The notes under the pieces: model-generated | Told to the model about the DNA's origin: nothing | Databases searched by the model: none | Seen by the model: only the letters and a program-made list of their open reading frames with translations | Shown here: positions 1-5,024 of the stretch, in pieces | Numbering within the stretch: the first letter of the stretch is position 1 | Layout of the letters: each line of letters begins with the position of its first letter | From: an uncultured Chloroflexaceae bacterium | GTDB lineage: Bacteria > Chloroflexota > Chloroflexia > Chloroflexales > Chloroflexaceae | Direction of reading: 5' to 3' | Length of the DNA stretch: 5,024 nt | Assembly (NCBI GenBank): GCA_937141995.1 | Contig: CAKZQX010000726.1 | Coordinates: forward strand, 1-5,024 | Program-made: the position numbers and the translations under genes

Positions 1-2742
1 GTCCGCCGGATGTCCCACGAGATGCGCGCCGATCCATCGCCCGACCATGCCCGCGCCCTGCGCGCCTTTATTGCCGAACTCTCGATTGAGCAACTGCACG
101 GCCTGATCAAATCCTCCACGCTCTACTTCAGCCTGGACAACCTGGCCGAGCGAACCGAGCGGCTACGACTGTTGCGCGACCAGGACTGGCGCTCCTACCC
201 GGCCCCCCGGGGCGATAGCATCGCCGCCGCTGTCGCCGAACTGCGCGTCCACAATGTTCCCGCCGCTACGCTACAGCGCTGGCTTGATCAGGCGCAGATT
301 GTGCCGATCTTTACCGCCCATCCGACCGAGTCGCAACGCCGTACCACCCTGGCGAAGCTGCGCCGCATCAGCGATGCGCTGGCCGCAATGGGGCCGGTCA
401 CGGTGAATGTGGAAAATAGTGGCGTCTGGCTGCCCGCCGAGCGTGCCGACCTGCAGACCCAGATCGAGGAACAGATTGTTAGCCTCTGGCAGAGCGATAT
501 TGTGCGCGTGGTTAAGCCGGGCGTGCTGGATGAGGTCAACAACGGGCTCTACTACTTCCAGGAGGTGTTGCCCGAGGCGCTGCCCCGGATTTACCGCGAT
601 CTGGAGCGGGCGCTGCGCGAGAGCTACCCCGAGCATGCCTGGCGCGTGCCCGCGCTGCTGCGGATGGGCATCTGGATGGGCGGCGACCGCGACGGCAATC
701 CCTTTGTTACCCCCGAAGTTACGATTGAAACCGTGCGCATGCTGCGCGTCACCGTAATTAATAATTTTTTGGAGACACTGGACGATCTGCACCTGGCGCT
801 CAGTCAGTCGTCGCAGCAGGTGGGCATCGCCCCGGAACTGGCGGTCTGCCTGGAGCAGAATATGGAGCACTTCCCGGAACTGAGTGCCGGCCTGGCCGAG
901 CGCCGCCCGCGTGAGCCCTACCGCCGGCAGTGCGCCTACATCCGTGAGAAGTTGCGCCGCACCCGCGACTACACCCAGACGCACACGCCGCAGTGGAGCC
1001 AGGATGCGCCTATGCCCCGGCCCGGCACCTTCTACTACCACAGCAGCGAGTTGCTGGACGATCTGCGAGTGATGGAGAGCAGCCTGCGCGCCAACGGCGG
1101 TGGACTGGTGGCCGACGGCGCGTTGCGTAACGCCATCCGCGAGATCGAAGTCTTCCATCTGCATGCGGCCACGCTCGACATTCGCCAGCATCGCCGCCGC
1201 CACATCAGCGCGCTGCACGAGATTATGGCGGTTGCCGGGGTGTGTAGTAACTACTGCGACCTGGATGAACTGGCCTGTCGATCACTGCTGGTGCAGGAGT
1301 TGACCCTGCTGCGCCCACTCATCCCGCTGCGCCTGCTGGTCTACAGCCCGGAGACGGTCGAGATTATTCAGACCTTCCGCACGGTTGCCGCCATCCTGGA
1401 GCAACTCGACCCCGAGGTGATCCAGTCCTATATCATCAGCGGAGCCTCCAGTGTCAGCGATATCCTGACGGTGCTGCTGTTTGCAAAGGAGGCGGGGCTC
1501 TACCAACCGGAGCGCTACAGCCGCCTGAATATCGTCCCGCTATTCGAGAGCGACGACGACCTCAAGCGCGCGGGTGAGATCCTCGATTTCTGCCTGAAAT
1601 TGCCGATCTACCGCGATCATCTGCGGCTGCGCGGCGATGTTCAGGAGGTAATGCTGGGCTACTCCGACAGCAATAAGGAGAATGGCCTGCTCTCGGCGAA
1701 GTGGGCGCTCTACCGGGCGCAACTGGACCTGACCGCCGTTGCCGAGGAGCATGGGATTACCCTCTCGCTGACCCACGGGCGCGGCGGCGCGGTCGGGCGC
1801 GGCGGTGGCCCGGCCAACCGCGTGATCATGGCACAGCCCCCCGGCACGGTCAGCGGGCAGATCAAGATGACCGAGCAGGGCGAAGTAATCTCGGAGAGCT
1901 ATTTCGATCCGACCACTGCCCATCGTCACCTGGAGCAGGTAGTTAACGCCGTTTTGCGCGCGGGCTTCCCGGAGGTCTCCGTTGCGCCGGAGCCCGCCTG
2001 GACCGCGGCCGTTGAGCAAATGGCGGACGTGGCGCGGGAGTGCTACCGCACGCTGATCTTCGAGACGCCCGGTTTTGTCACCTACTTTCGCAATGCCACC
2101 CCCATCGCTGAGATTAGCCGCCTGCGCATCGGCTCGCGTCCCGCCAGTCGGGGCAACAGCAACCGTATCGAGGATCTGCGGGCAATTCCGTGGGTGTTTA
2201 GCTGGAACCAGAGCCGCCACACGCTGCCTGGTTGGTATGGCCTGGGCACGGCGCTGGAGTGGTTTATCACCCGTGATGATGCCGAAGCGGGCAATGGCGC
2301 GGAGGGCGCAAGCGGTATACAGCAGGCCGCGCTGGAACTCCTGCAGACGATGTATCAGCGCTGGCCCTTCTTCCGCACGTTGATCGACAGCGCCCAGATG
2401 ATGCTCTCGCGGACGGATATGGGCATCGCGCGTTGCTACGCCGAACTGGTTCCGGACAAAACGCTGGCCGAGGCGATCTACCGCTATATCCGCGAAGAGT
2501 ATGAGCGCACCTACCGCCTGACCTGCGATGTCGCCGGCTTCTGCGAACTGGTCGATCCGACCTCAGAGTTGCAACGCTCGATGGCGCAGCGCACGCCCTA
2601 TGTGGACCCGCTCAACTACATCCAACTGGAGTTGATGCGCCGCCTGCGCGCCGCGCCCTCCGGCCCCGAACATGCCGATATCGAAGCCGCCGTTCTCCTT
2701 AGCATCAACGGCATCGCTGCCGGTCTGAAAAACACCGGGTAG
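1..2742 (+). CDS. ppc: Phosphoenolpyruvate carboxylase, 5'-partial
   Basis: This cytoplasmic enzyme converts phosphoenolpyruvate and bicarbonate to oxaloacetate and phosphate, replenishing the TCA cycle. Residues are counted from the ATG at base 10. Visible signatures: FTAHPTESQRRT at 101-112 with the catalytic His104; GGDRDGNP at 224-231; GYSDSNKENG at 550-559; the catalytic glycine loop HGRGGAVGRGGGP at 589-601; TEQGEVI at 621-627; GSRPASR near 708-714; LRAIPW near 723-728; and the C-terminal NGIAAGLKNTG. The gene is probably cut at its 5' end. GTC CGC CGG before the ATG is open, and VRRMSHEMR aligns by eye with IRKLSKSSR (residues 38-46) of the E. coli enzyme, so about 40 N-terminal residues are missing and base 10 is probably internal. 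Of the aspartate-inhibition residues known in E. coli, Arg597, Arg861 and Asn908 appear conserved, but the Lys773 position looks like Arg801. A short Gly/Ala-rich stretch at 758-769 is probably a surface loop. The family assignment is essentially certain; the start is not. Confidence 0.97.
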   Translation, partial: VRRMSHEMRADPSPDHARALRAFIAELSIEQLHGLIKSSTLYFSLDNLAERTERLRLLRDQDWRSYPAPRGDSIAAAVAELRVHNVPAATLQRWLDQAQIVPIFTAHPTESQRRTTLAKLRRISDALAAMGPVTVNVENSGVWLPAERADLQTQIEEQIVSLWQSDIVRVVKPGVLDEVNNGLYYFQEVLPEALPRIYRDLERALRESYPEHAWRVPALLRMGIWMGGDRDGNPFVTPEVTIETVRMLRVTVINNFLETLDDLHLALSQSSQQVGIAPELAVCLEQNMEHFPELSAGLAERRPREPYRRQCAYIREKLRRTRDYTQTHTPQWSQDAPMPRPGTFYYHSSELLDDLRVMESSLRANGGGLVADGALRNAIREIEVFHLHAATLDIRQHRRRHISALHEIMAVAGVCSNYCDLDELACRSLLVQELTLLRPLIPLRLLVYSPETVEIIQTFRTVAAILEQLDPEVIQSYIISGASSVSDILTVLLFAKEAGLYQPERYSRLNIVPLFESDDDLKRAGEILDFCLKLPIYRDHLRLRGDVQEVMLGYSDSNKENGLLSAKWALYRAQLDLTAVAEEHGITLSLTHGRGGAVGRGGGPANRVIMAQPPGTVSGQIKMTEQGEVISESYFDPTTAHRHLEQVVNAVLRAGFPEVSVAPEPAWTAAVEQMADVARECYRTLIFETPGFVTYFRNATPIAEISRLRIGSRPASRGNSNRIEDLRAIPWVFSWNQSRHTLPGWYGLGTALEWFITRDDAEAGNGAEGASGIQQAALELLQTMYQRWPFFRTLIDSAQMMLSRTDMGIARCYAELVPDKTLAEAIYRYIREEYERTYRLTCDVAGFCELVDPTSELQRSMAQRTPYVDPLNYIQLELMRRLRAAPSGPEHADIEAAVLLSINGIAAGLKNTG

Positions 2743-2750
2743 GTGATAGA

Positions 2751-2806
2751 GGACAGGGGACAGGGGACAGGGGATAGGGGATAGGGGATAGGGCACAGGG
2801 GATAGG
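2751..2806. repeat. Heptanucleotide tandem array, GGAYAGG type
   Basis: Eight contiguous 7-bp units begin 8 bases after the ppc stop codon: three GGACAGG, three GGATAGG, one GCACAGG and one GGATAGG. A degenerate unit (TGATAGA) may precede them at 2744-2750. On the minus strand the array reads CCCCTRT and is open in all three frames (a Pro-Leu-Ser-Pro-Ile pattern). This explains a spurious minus-strand reading frame over 2563-2856. It resembles the short tandemly repeated heptamers known from cyanobacteria in form, though not clearly in sequence. Function is unknown. Confidence 0.9.
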
Positions 2807-2820
2807 ATTCGTTTCGGTAG

Positions 2821-2840
2821 GGACGCGCTTCTGCGCGTCC
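2821..2840. other. Perfect 8-bp hairpin after ppc
   Basis: GGACGCGC pairs perfectly with GCGCGTCC around a TTCT loop, about 80 bases past the ppc stop. It could help end the ppc transcript, but no T-run follows (the next bases are GCTTACTCTG), so it is not a canonical intrinsic terminator. The preceding GTAG and the GC-rich stem are also typical of small dispersed intergenic palindromes. The structure is certain; the role is not. Confidence 0.5.
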
Positions 2841-2905
2841 GCTTACTCTGCTTCACCTGGGTAATGATGTAGTAACGATCCTGCTGCTGTAAACCATACG
2901 CATTT

Positions 2906-2977
2906 ATGAACTTTGAACATCAACTCTGGACATGCGACAAACCGGAGTCCCGGTTGATGAAGTTTAAATTTTTAAGC
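2906..2977. repeat. Decayed fragments related to the 109-bp repeat
   Basis: ATGAACTTTGAACAT at 2906-2920 resembles the unit-internal ATGAACGTTGAATAT at 3066-3080, with two differences. The stretch 2954-2977 matches 3063-3086 at 15 of 24 positions by eye and lies exactly one 109-base period upstream of it. AACCGG/CCGGTT near 2940-2955 forms a small palindrome of the same GC-rich style as the main array. These look like eroded copies at the array's left edge. The short AT-rich matches could partly be chance. Confidence 0.4.
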
Positions 2978-3284
2978 CCGATATCACTGGACGGGAGTCC
3001 CGGCTTCAGCCGGATCGGGCCTTCCCGGCGGGATGCCACTGCCCCGGCAGGTATCCCACCGGCTAATGAACGTTGAATATATCAGTCCGATATCACTGGA
3101 CGGGAATCCCGGCTTCAGCCGGATCGGGCCTTCCCGGCGGGATGCCACTGCCCCGGCAGGTATCCCACCGGCTAATGAACGTTGAATATATCAGTCCGAT
3201 ATCACTGGACGGGAATCCCGGCTTCAGCCGGATCGGGCCTTCCCGGCGGGATGCCACTGCCCTGGCAGGTATCCCACCGGCTAA
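2978..3284. repeat. 109-bp tandem array, about 2.8 units
   Basis: Units start with CCGATATCACTGG at 2978, 3087 and 3196, a constant period of 109 bases. Units 1 and 2 differ by a G/A change at 2997 versus 3106 and by nothing else seen by eye. Units 2 and 3 differ at 3154 (C) versus 3263 (T) until unit 3 departs after GGCTAA at 3284. Each unit holds consecutive palindromes: CGGGA-A-TCCCG (CGGGA-G-TCCCG in unit 1), CCGGCT-TC-AGCCGG, CGGG-CCTT-CCCG, and a larger stem CCGGCGGGATGCC / GGTATCCCACCGG with two imperfect pairs (3025-3037 / 3050-3062 in unit 1). As 109 is not a multiple of 3, successive units are read in different frames, which argues against coding. The near-identity suggests recent amplification or ongoing homogenisation. 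Confidence 0.92.
2992..3013. repeat. Left inner inverted repeat (22 nt)
   Basis: This segment is the reverse complement of 3277-3298 at 20 of 22 positions. It contains the CCGGCT-TC-AGCCGG palindrome and begins with CGGGAGTCCCG, the only copy in the array with G instead of A at the central base (2997). Confidence 0.7.
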
Positions 3285-3298
3285 AGCCGGGGCTCCCG
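3277..3298. repeat. Right inner inverted repeat (22 nt)
   Basis: CCGGCTAAAGCCGG followed by GGCTCCCG closes the array. It replaces the CCGGCTAATGAAC continuation found at the ends of units 1 and 2, so this is where the tandem period stops. It pairs with 2992-3013 at 20 of 22 positions. Confidence 0.7.
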
Positions 3299-3317
3299 GA
3301 CATTTCATATCCGGGCT

Positions 3318-3370
3318 ATTTTTCAAAATTCATCTTTTAAAGGAAATCAACATACAACCTTATTAAACAT
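3318..3370 (+). promoter_or_regulatory. AT-rich leader of the lipoprotein gene
   Basis: The sequence shifts sharply from GC-rich hairpins to AT-rich DNA immediately before the lipoprotein gene, as expected for a promoter or leader. An AAAGGA ribosome-binding-like motif lies at 3340-3344 but is about 26 bases from the ATG at 3371, which is too far for normal use. TATTAA at 3361-3366 resembles a -10 box; if used, transcription would begin close to the start codon. No matching -35 box is seen. The promoter assignment is tentative. Confidence 0.25.
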
Positions 3371-4744
3371 ATGAATACCCAAAGGCAAATGACACCTCCG
3401 CACATCACGCATCACGCATCACGCATCACGCATCACGTTTCACGCATAACGTATCACGTTTTACGTTTCACGCTGTTGTTCTTGCTCACCGCCTGCAACG
3501 TCCTGACCCCCGCGCCGACGCCCACACTCTCCCCGTTGCCCGCGCCGACGGCGACCCCGACCGCGGCGGCAACGGCAGTGCCGCCGGGTACACCTACGCC
3601 GGAGCCCACCCCGGAGCCCGAGGCGCTGACCATCTGGACGACCGAGCGTGACGCGGCTCTGACACTACTGCTGGAACTGGCGGCCGAGTTTGACGCGGGC
3701 AGTGCGGCCCAGGTCGAAGTTCTGCCTAAGAGCGTGGCCGGTCTGCGTGCCGATCTGATCGCCGTCGAGTTGGCCCAAGAGTCGCCGCCCGATCTCATCT
3801 GGGGTGATGAGGAAGATCTGGCGGGCCTGCTGGCCGATAAGCAGTTGCAGCCGCTTGATCCGGTGGAGGGTGCGGCGGCGTTCCTGCCGGCAACCATCAC
3901 CAGCGCCACCGCCGGGGGCCAGATCTGGGGACAGCCGCTTGCCGCCCAGGATTTCCTGCTGCTCTTCTACAACCGAACGTTGCTTTTTGAGCCGCCACGT
4001 ACCACCGACCAGTTGATCATACAGTCCCGCGCGATCCAGGCACCGGGACGGGCGGGCATCGTGGCCGCCTGGAACGAGGCGCTCTGGCTGCTGCCCTGGA
4101 TCAACGGCTTTGGCGATACACCCACAACGCCCGATGGCTCCTGGCCGGCGCTCAACACCCCCGCCATGGTCGCTGCGCTGAACCTGGTACGCGAACTGCG
4201 CGCGGCGGCCCCGGCGGATCAGCAGGACTATGCCCAGGCCAACGCCCGCTTTAGCGCAGGTGAGGCGGCATTGGCAATTGATGGCGCGTGGGCGCTGCCC
4301 GGCTACCGCAACCCGGAATCGGTCGTTGACTTTGCGGTTGCGCCGCTGCCCCGGGTGCCGGCAACCAACCGGCCGGCCGCACCCGCTCTCGGCGGTACCT
4401 ACCTGATGTTCCATCGCTCGCTTGATGGCGAGGAGTTGAACCAGGGGCAGGATTTTGCGCGCTTCCTGGTTCAGCCGGAGGTGCAACTGCGAATTGCCGC
4501 CAACCTGCAGCGGCTACCGGCTCTACGCAGCAGCCTGACCGCACCCGCCATCAGTGGTGATGCAGTGCTGGCTGCCGCCGCAGCCCAGGCAGAGGAAGCC
4601 ATTGGGCTGCCACCGACGCCTGGGCTGCGCTGCGCCCTGAGTGGCATCAACGTGCAACTGCCCGCCTTCTTGAGCGAACAGATCGATCCACAGGAGGCCG
4701 CTGCCGCCATGCAACAGTTCGCGGAGATGTGTATGGTTGAATAG
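3371..4744 (+). CDS. Extracellular solute-binding lipoprotein, probable ABC-importer family 1
   Basis: This 457-residue protein is probably anchored to the outer face of the membrane and captures a solute, perhaps a sugar, for an ABC importer. It opens with an unusually long basic, His-rich n-region (about 1-34), then a short hydrophobic core and the lipobox LTAC with Cys42 as the lipidated residue. Residues 43-87 form a Pro/Thr/Ala linker. The binding domain starts near ALTIWTTERDAA and includes PPDLIWGDEEDLAGLLADKQLQPLD, GEAALAIDGAWALPGY (297-312) and a C-terminal QDFARFLVQPEVQLRIA segment, all in the style of maltose-type binding proteins. Cys421 and Cys454 could form a disulfide. ATG 3371 and ATG 3389 are both possible starts and neither has a well-spaced ribosome-binding site (AAAGG at 3381-3385 is only 3 bases from the second). 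Most of the n-region is encoded by a 7-bp tandem array. No permease or ATPase gene is visible nearby, so the ligand cannot be named. Confidence 0.85.
   Translation: MNTQRQMTPPHITHHASRITHHVSRITYHVLRFTLLFLLTACNVLTPAPTPTLSPLPAPTATPTAAATAVPPGTPTPEPTPEPEALTIWTTERDAALTLLLELAAEFDAGSAAQVEVLPKSVAGLRADLIAVELAQESPPDLIWGDEEDLAGLLADKQLQPLDPVEGAAAFLPATITSATAGGQIWGQPLAAQDFLLLFYNRTLLFEPPRTTDQLIIQSRAIQAPGRAGIVAAWNEALWLLPWINGFGDTPTTPDGSWPALNTPAMVAALNLVRELRAAAPADQQDYAQANARFSAGEAALAIDGAWALPGYRNPESVVDFAVAPLPRVPATNRPAAPALGGTYLMFHRSLDGEELNQGQDFARFLVQPEVQLRIAANLQRLPALRSSLTAPAISGDAVLAAAAAQAEEAIGLPPTPGLRCALSGINVQLPAFLSEQIDPQEAAAAMQQFAEMCMVE
3403..3472 (+). repeat. Heptanucleotide tandem array inside the signal-peptide coding region
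   Basis: Ten contiguous 7-bp units all end in ACG: five perfect CATCACG, then TTTCACG, CATAACG, TATCACG, TTTTACG and TTTCACG. They encode roughly residues 11-34 of the lipoprotein and give the pseudo-heptapeptide pattern HHASRIT / HHVSRIT / YHVLRFT. The array ends directly at the hydrophobic core LLFLLTAC. A pure CATCACG array is open in all three + frames and always encodes permutations of HHASRIT, whereas its reverse strand meets TGA. The units decay from perfect at the 5' side to variable at the 3' side. Confidence 0.93.
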
Positions 4745-4926
4745 CGCGGATCGACGTGGGTCGCCGCCTGCAACCCATTCGTGCCATCCTTCGTCCTATT
4801 CCTAGACTCTGGTTCATACTACCAGTTACGTGCTTTCACATGACACGAGTTACGCGGTGCAGCCAATTCCGGCCTGGTGCCAGACCCGAACGCCGGCTTC
4901 GCCTCCGGCAGCATGGTACGTTATGT
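4745..4926. other. Intergenic stretch, no gene seen
   Basis: No convincing coding frame is visible on either strand after the lipoprotein stop codon. Only minor symmetries are seen: CTGGT/ACCAG around a 7-base loop (4809-4825), CTGG-TG-CCAG (4874-4883), and GCCGG/CCGGC (4892-4909). None has a T-run, so I cannot identify a terminator for the lipoprotein gene here. Confidence 0.5.
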
Positions 4927-4977
4927 AGCTTTTTGATAAAAATTTTGCACGAAGTGCAAAATTTTTATCAAAAAGCT
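4927..4977. repeat. Perfect inverted repeat with 24-bp arms
   Basis: The arm 4927-4950 (beginning AGCTTTTTGATAAAAA) is the exact reverse complement of 4954-4977 around a GAA loop at 4951-4953. The symmetry stops exactly at both ends (T at 4926, C at 4978). The arms are strongly AT-rich, unlike the surrounding GC-rich DNA. In RNA this would be a very stable, symmetric hairpin that could act in either direction, but it lacks a terminal U-run and lies about 180 bases past the stop codon. It could be a bidirectional transcription barrier, a palindromic dispersed repeat or a miniature mobile element. Confidence 0.9.
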
Positions 4978-4995
4978 CGTATTTTCCGCCCTGCT

Positions 4996-5024
4996 GGAGG
5001 CGAATCAGGACGTTTGACCCGATG
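4996..5024 (+). promoter_or_regulatory. Possible ribosome-binding site and start codon of a following gene
   Basis: GGAGG at 4996-5000 and AGGA at 5007-5010 precede an ATG occupying the last three bases (5022-5024). The AGGA spacing of 11 bases is slightly long but usable. With no downstream codons visible this could equally be chance. Confidence 0.2.

Larger units (their letters stand above)
2975..3317. repeat. Repeat element bounded by ~40-nt imperfect inverted repeats
   Basis: The left boundary (2975-3013, beginning AGCCCGATAT) and the reverse complement of the right boundary (3277-3317, beginning AGCCCGGATAT) align with a few mismatches and gaps. Their inner 22 bases (2992-3013 against 3277-3298) differ at only two positions. 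Between them lies the 109-bp tandem array. ATTTTT occurs just outside both ends (2968-2973 and 3318-3323) and could be a target duplication, although an extra A sits at 2974 and the local AT-richness makes chance plausible. No transposase is present. It could be a miniature non-autonomous element with internal amplification, or simply a hairpin repeat whose palindromes generate the symmetry. Confidence 0.55.

Noticed and set aside
271..1218. Long minus-strand frame opposite ppc (315 residues)
   Set aside because: Antisense shadow of a strongly conserved gene in GC-rich DNA, with no recognisable protein family.
2821..2840. Canonical intrinsic terminator for ppc
   Set aside because: The stem is perfect but no T-run follows, so it is listed only as a hairpin.
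2563..2856. 97-residue minus-strand frame with a PLSPIPYPLSP-like run
   Set aside because: The proline-rich part is the translated 7-bp array and the rest is antisense to ppc.
2978..3284. CRISPR array
   Set aside because: The units are contiguous 109-bp tandem copies, with no short repeats separated by unique spacers and no cas genes.
3093..3326. 77-residue minus-strand frame over the same array
   Set aside because: It is composed of repeat sequence only, with the same frame-shifting argument against coding.
3073..3366. 97-residue + strand reading frame across the 109-bp array
   Set aside because: It reads successive repeat units in shifted frames (period 109), has no recognisable domain, and is explained by the repeats lacking stops in these frames.
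3665..4486. Long minus-strand frame opposite the lipoprotein gene (273 residues)
   Set aside because: Antisense shadow; the + strand frame has a signal peptide and binding-protein motifs, this one has none.
4824..4854. AGTTACG direct repeat as a further heptamer array
   Set aside because: The two copies are 24 bases apart, not a multiple of 7, and the intervening bases do not follow the heptamer consensus.

Overview
The window is GC-rich bacterial DNA with two well-supported genes, both on the + strand, separated by about 630 bases of repeat-dense intergenic DNA. The protein styles, the heptanucleotide repeats and the Pro/Thr-tethered lipoprotein suggest a member of the Chloroflexota (possibly class Chloroflexia). 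That is an impression from pattern recognition, not a database result.

Bases 1-2742 hold phosphoenolpyruvate carboxylase (ppc). All family signatures and the intact C-terminal ...KNTG end are present. The 5' end is cut by the window edge: the frame is open to base 1, and the first visible ATG (base 10) aligns well inside the usual N-terminal helix region, so about 40 residues are probably missing upstream.

Bases 2743-3370 have no credible gene. In order they hold a 7-bp tandem array (2751-2806), a perfect 8-bp hairpin (2821-2840), decayed repeat fragments (about 2906-2977), and a 109-bp-period tandem array of about 2.8 units (2978-3284). Each unit is built from several nested palindromes. 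The whole array is bracketed by imperfect ~40-nt inverted repeats (2975-3317). An AT-rich leader follows.

Bases 3371-4744 encode a putative extracellular solute-binding lipoprotein of the ABC-importer type. Its signal-peptide n-region is encoded by a second, different 7-bp tandem array (3403-3472). No permease or ATPase gene is visible next to it, so its transport partners and ligand are unknown.

Bases 4745-5024 are noncoding as far as visible. They contain a perfect inverted repeat with 24-bp arms (4927-4977), strongly AT-rich against the GC-rich background, and possibly the start codon of another gene at the last three bases.

The two genes show no functional link: one is central carbon anaplerosis, the other nutrient capture at the cell surface. 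The main interest is the repeats: two unrelated heptamer arrays, a hairpin-rich 109-bp array with terminal inverted repeats, and an isolated long AT palindrome. I did not find a convincing new multi-gene system.
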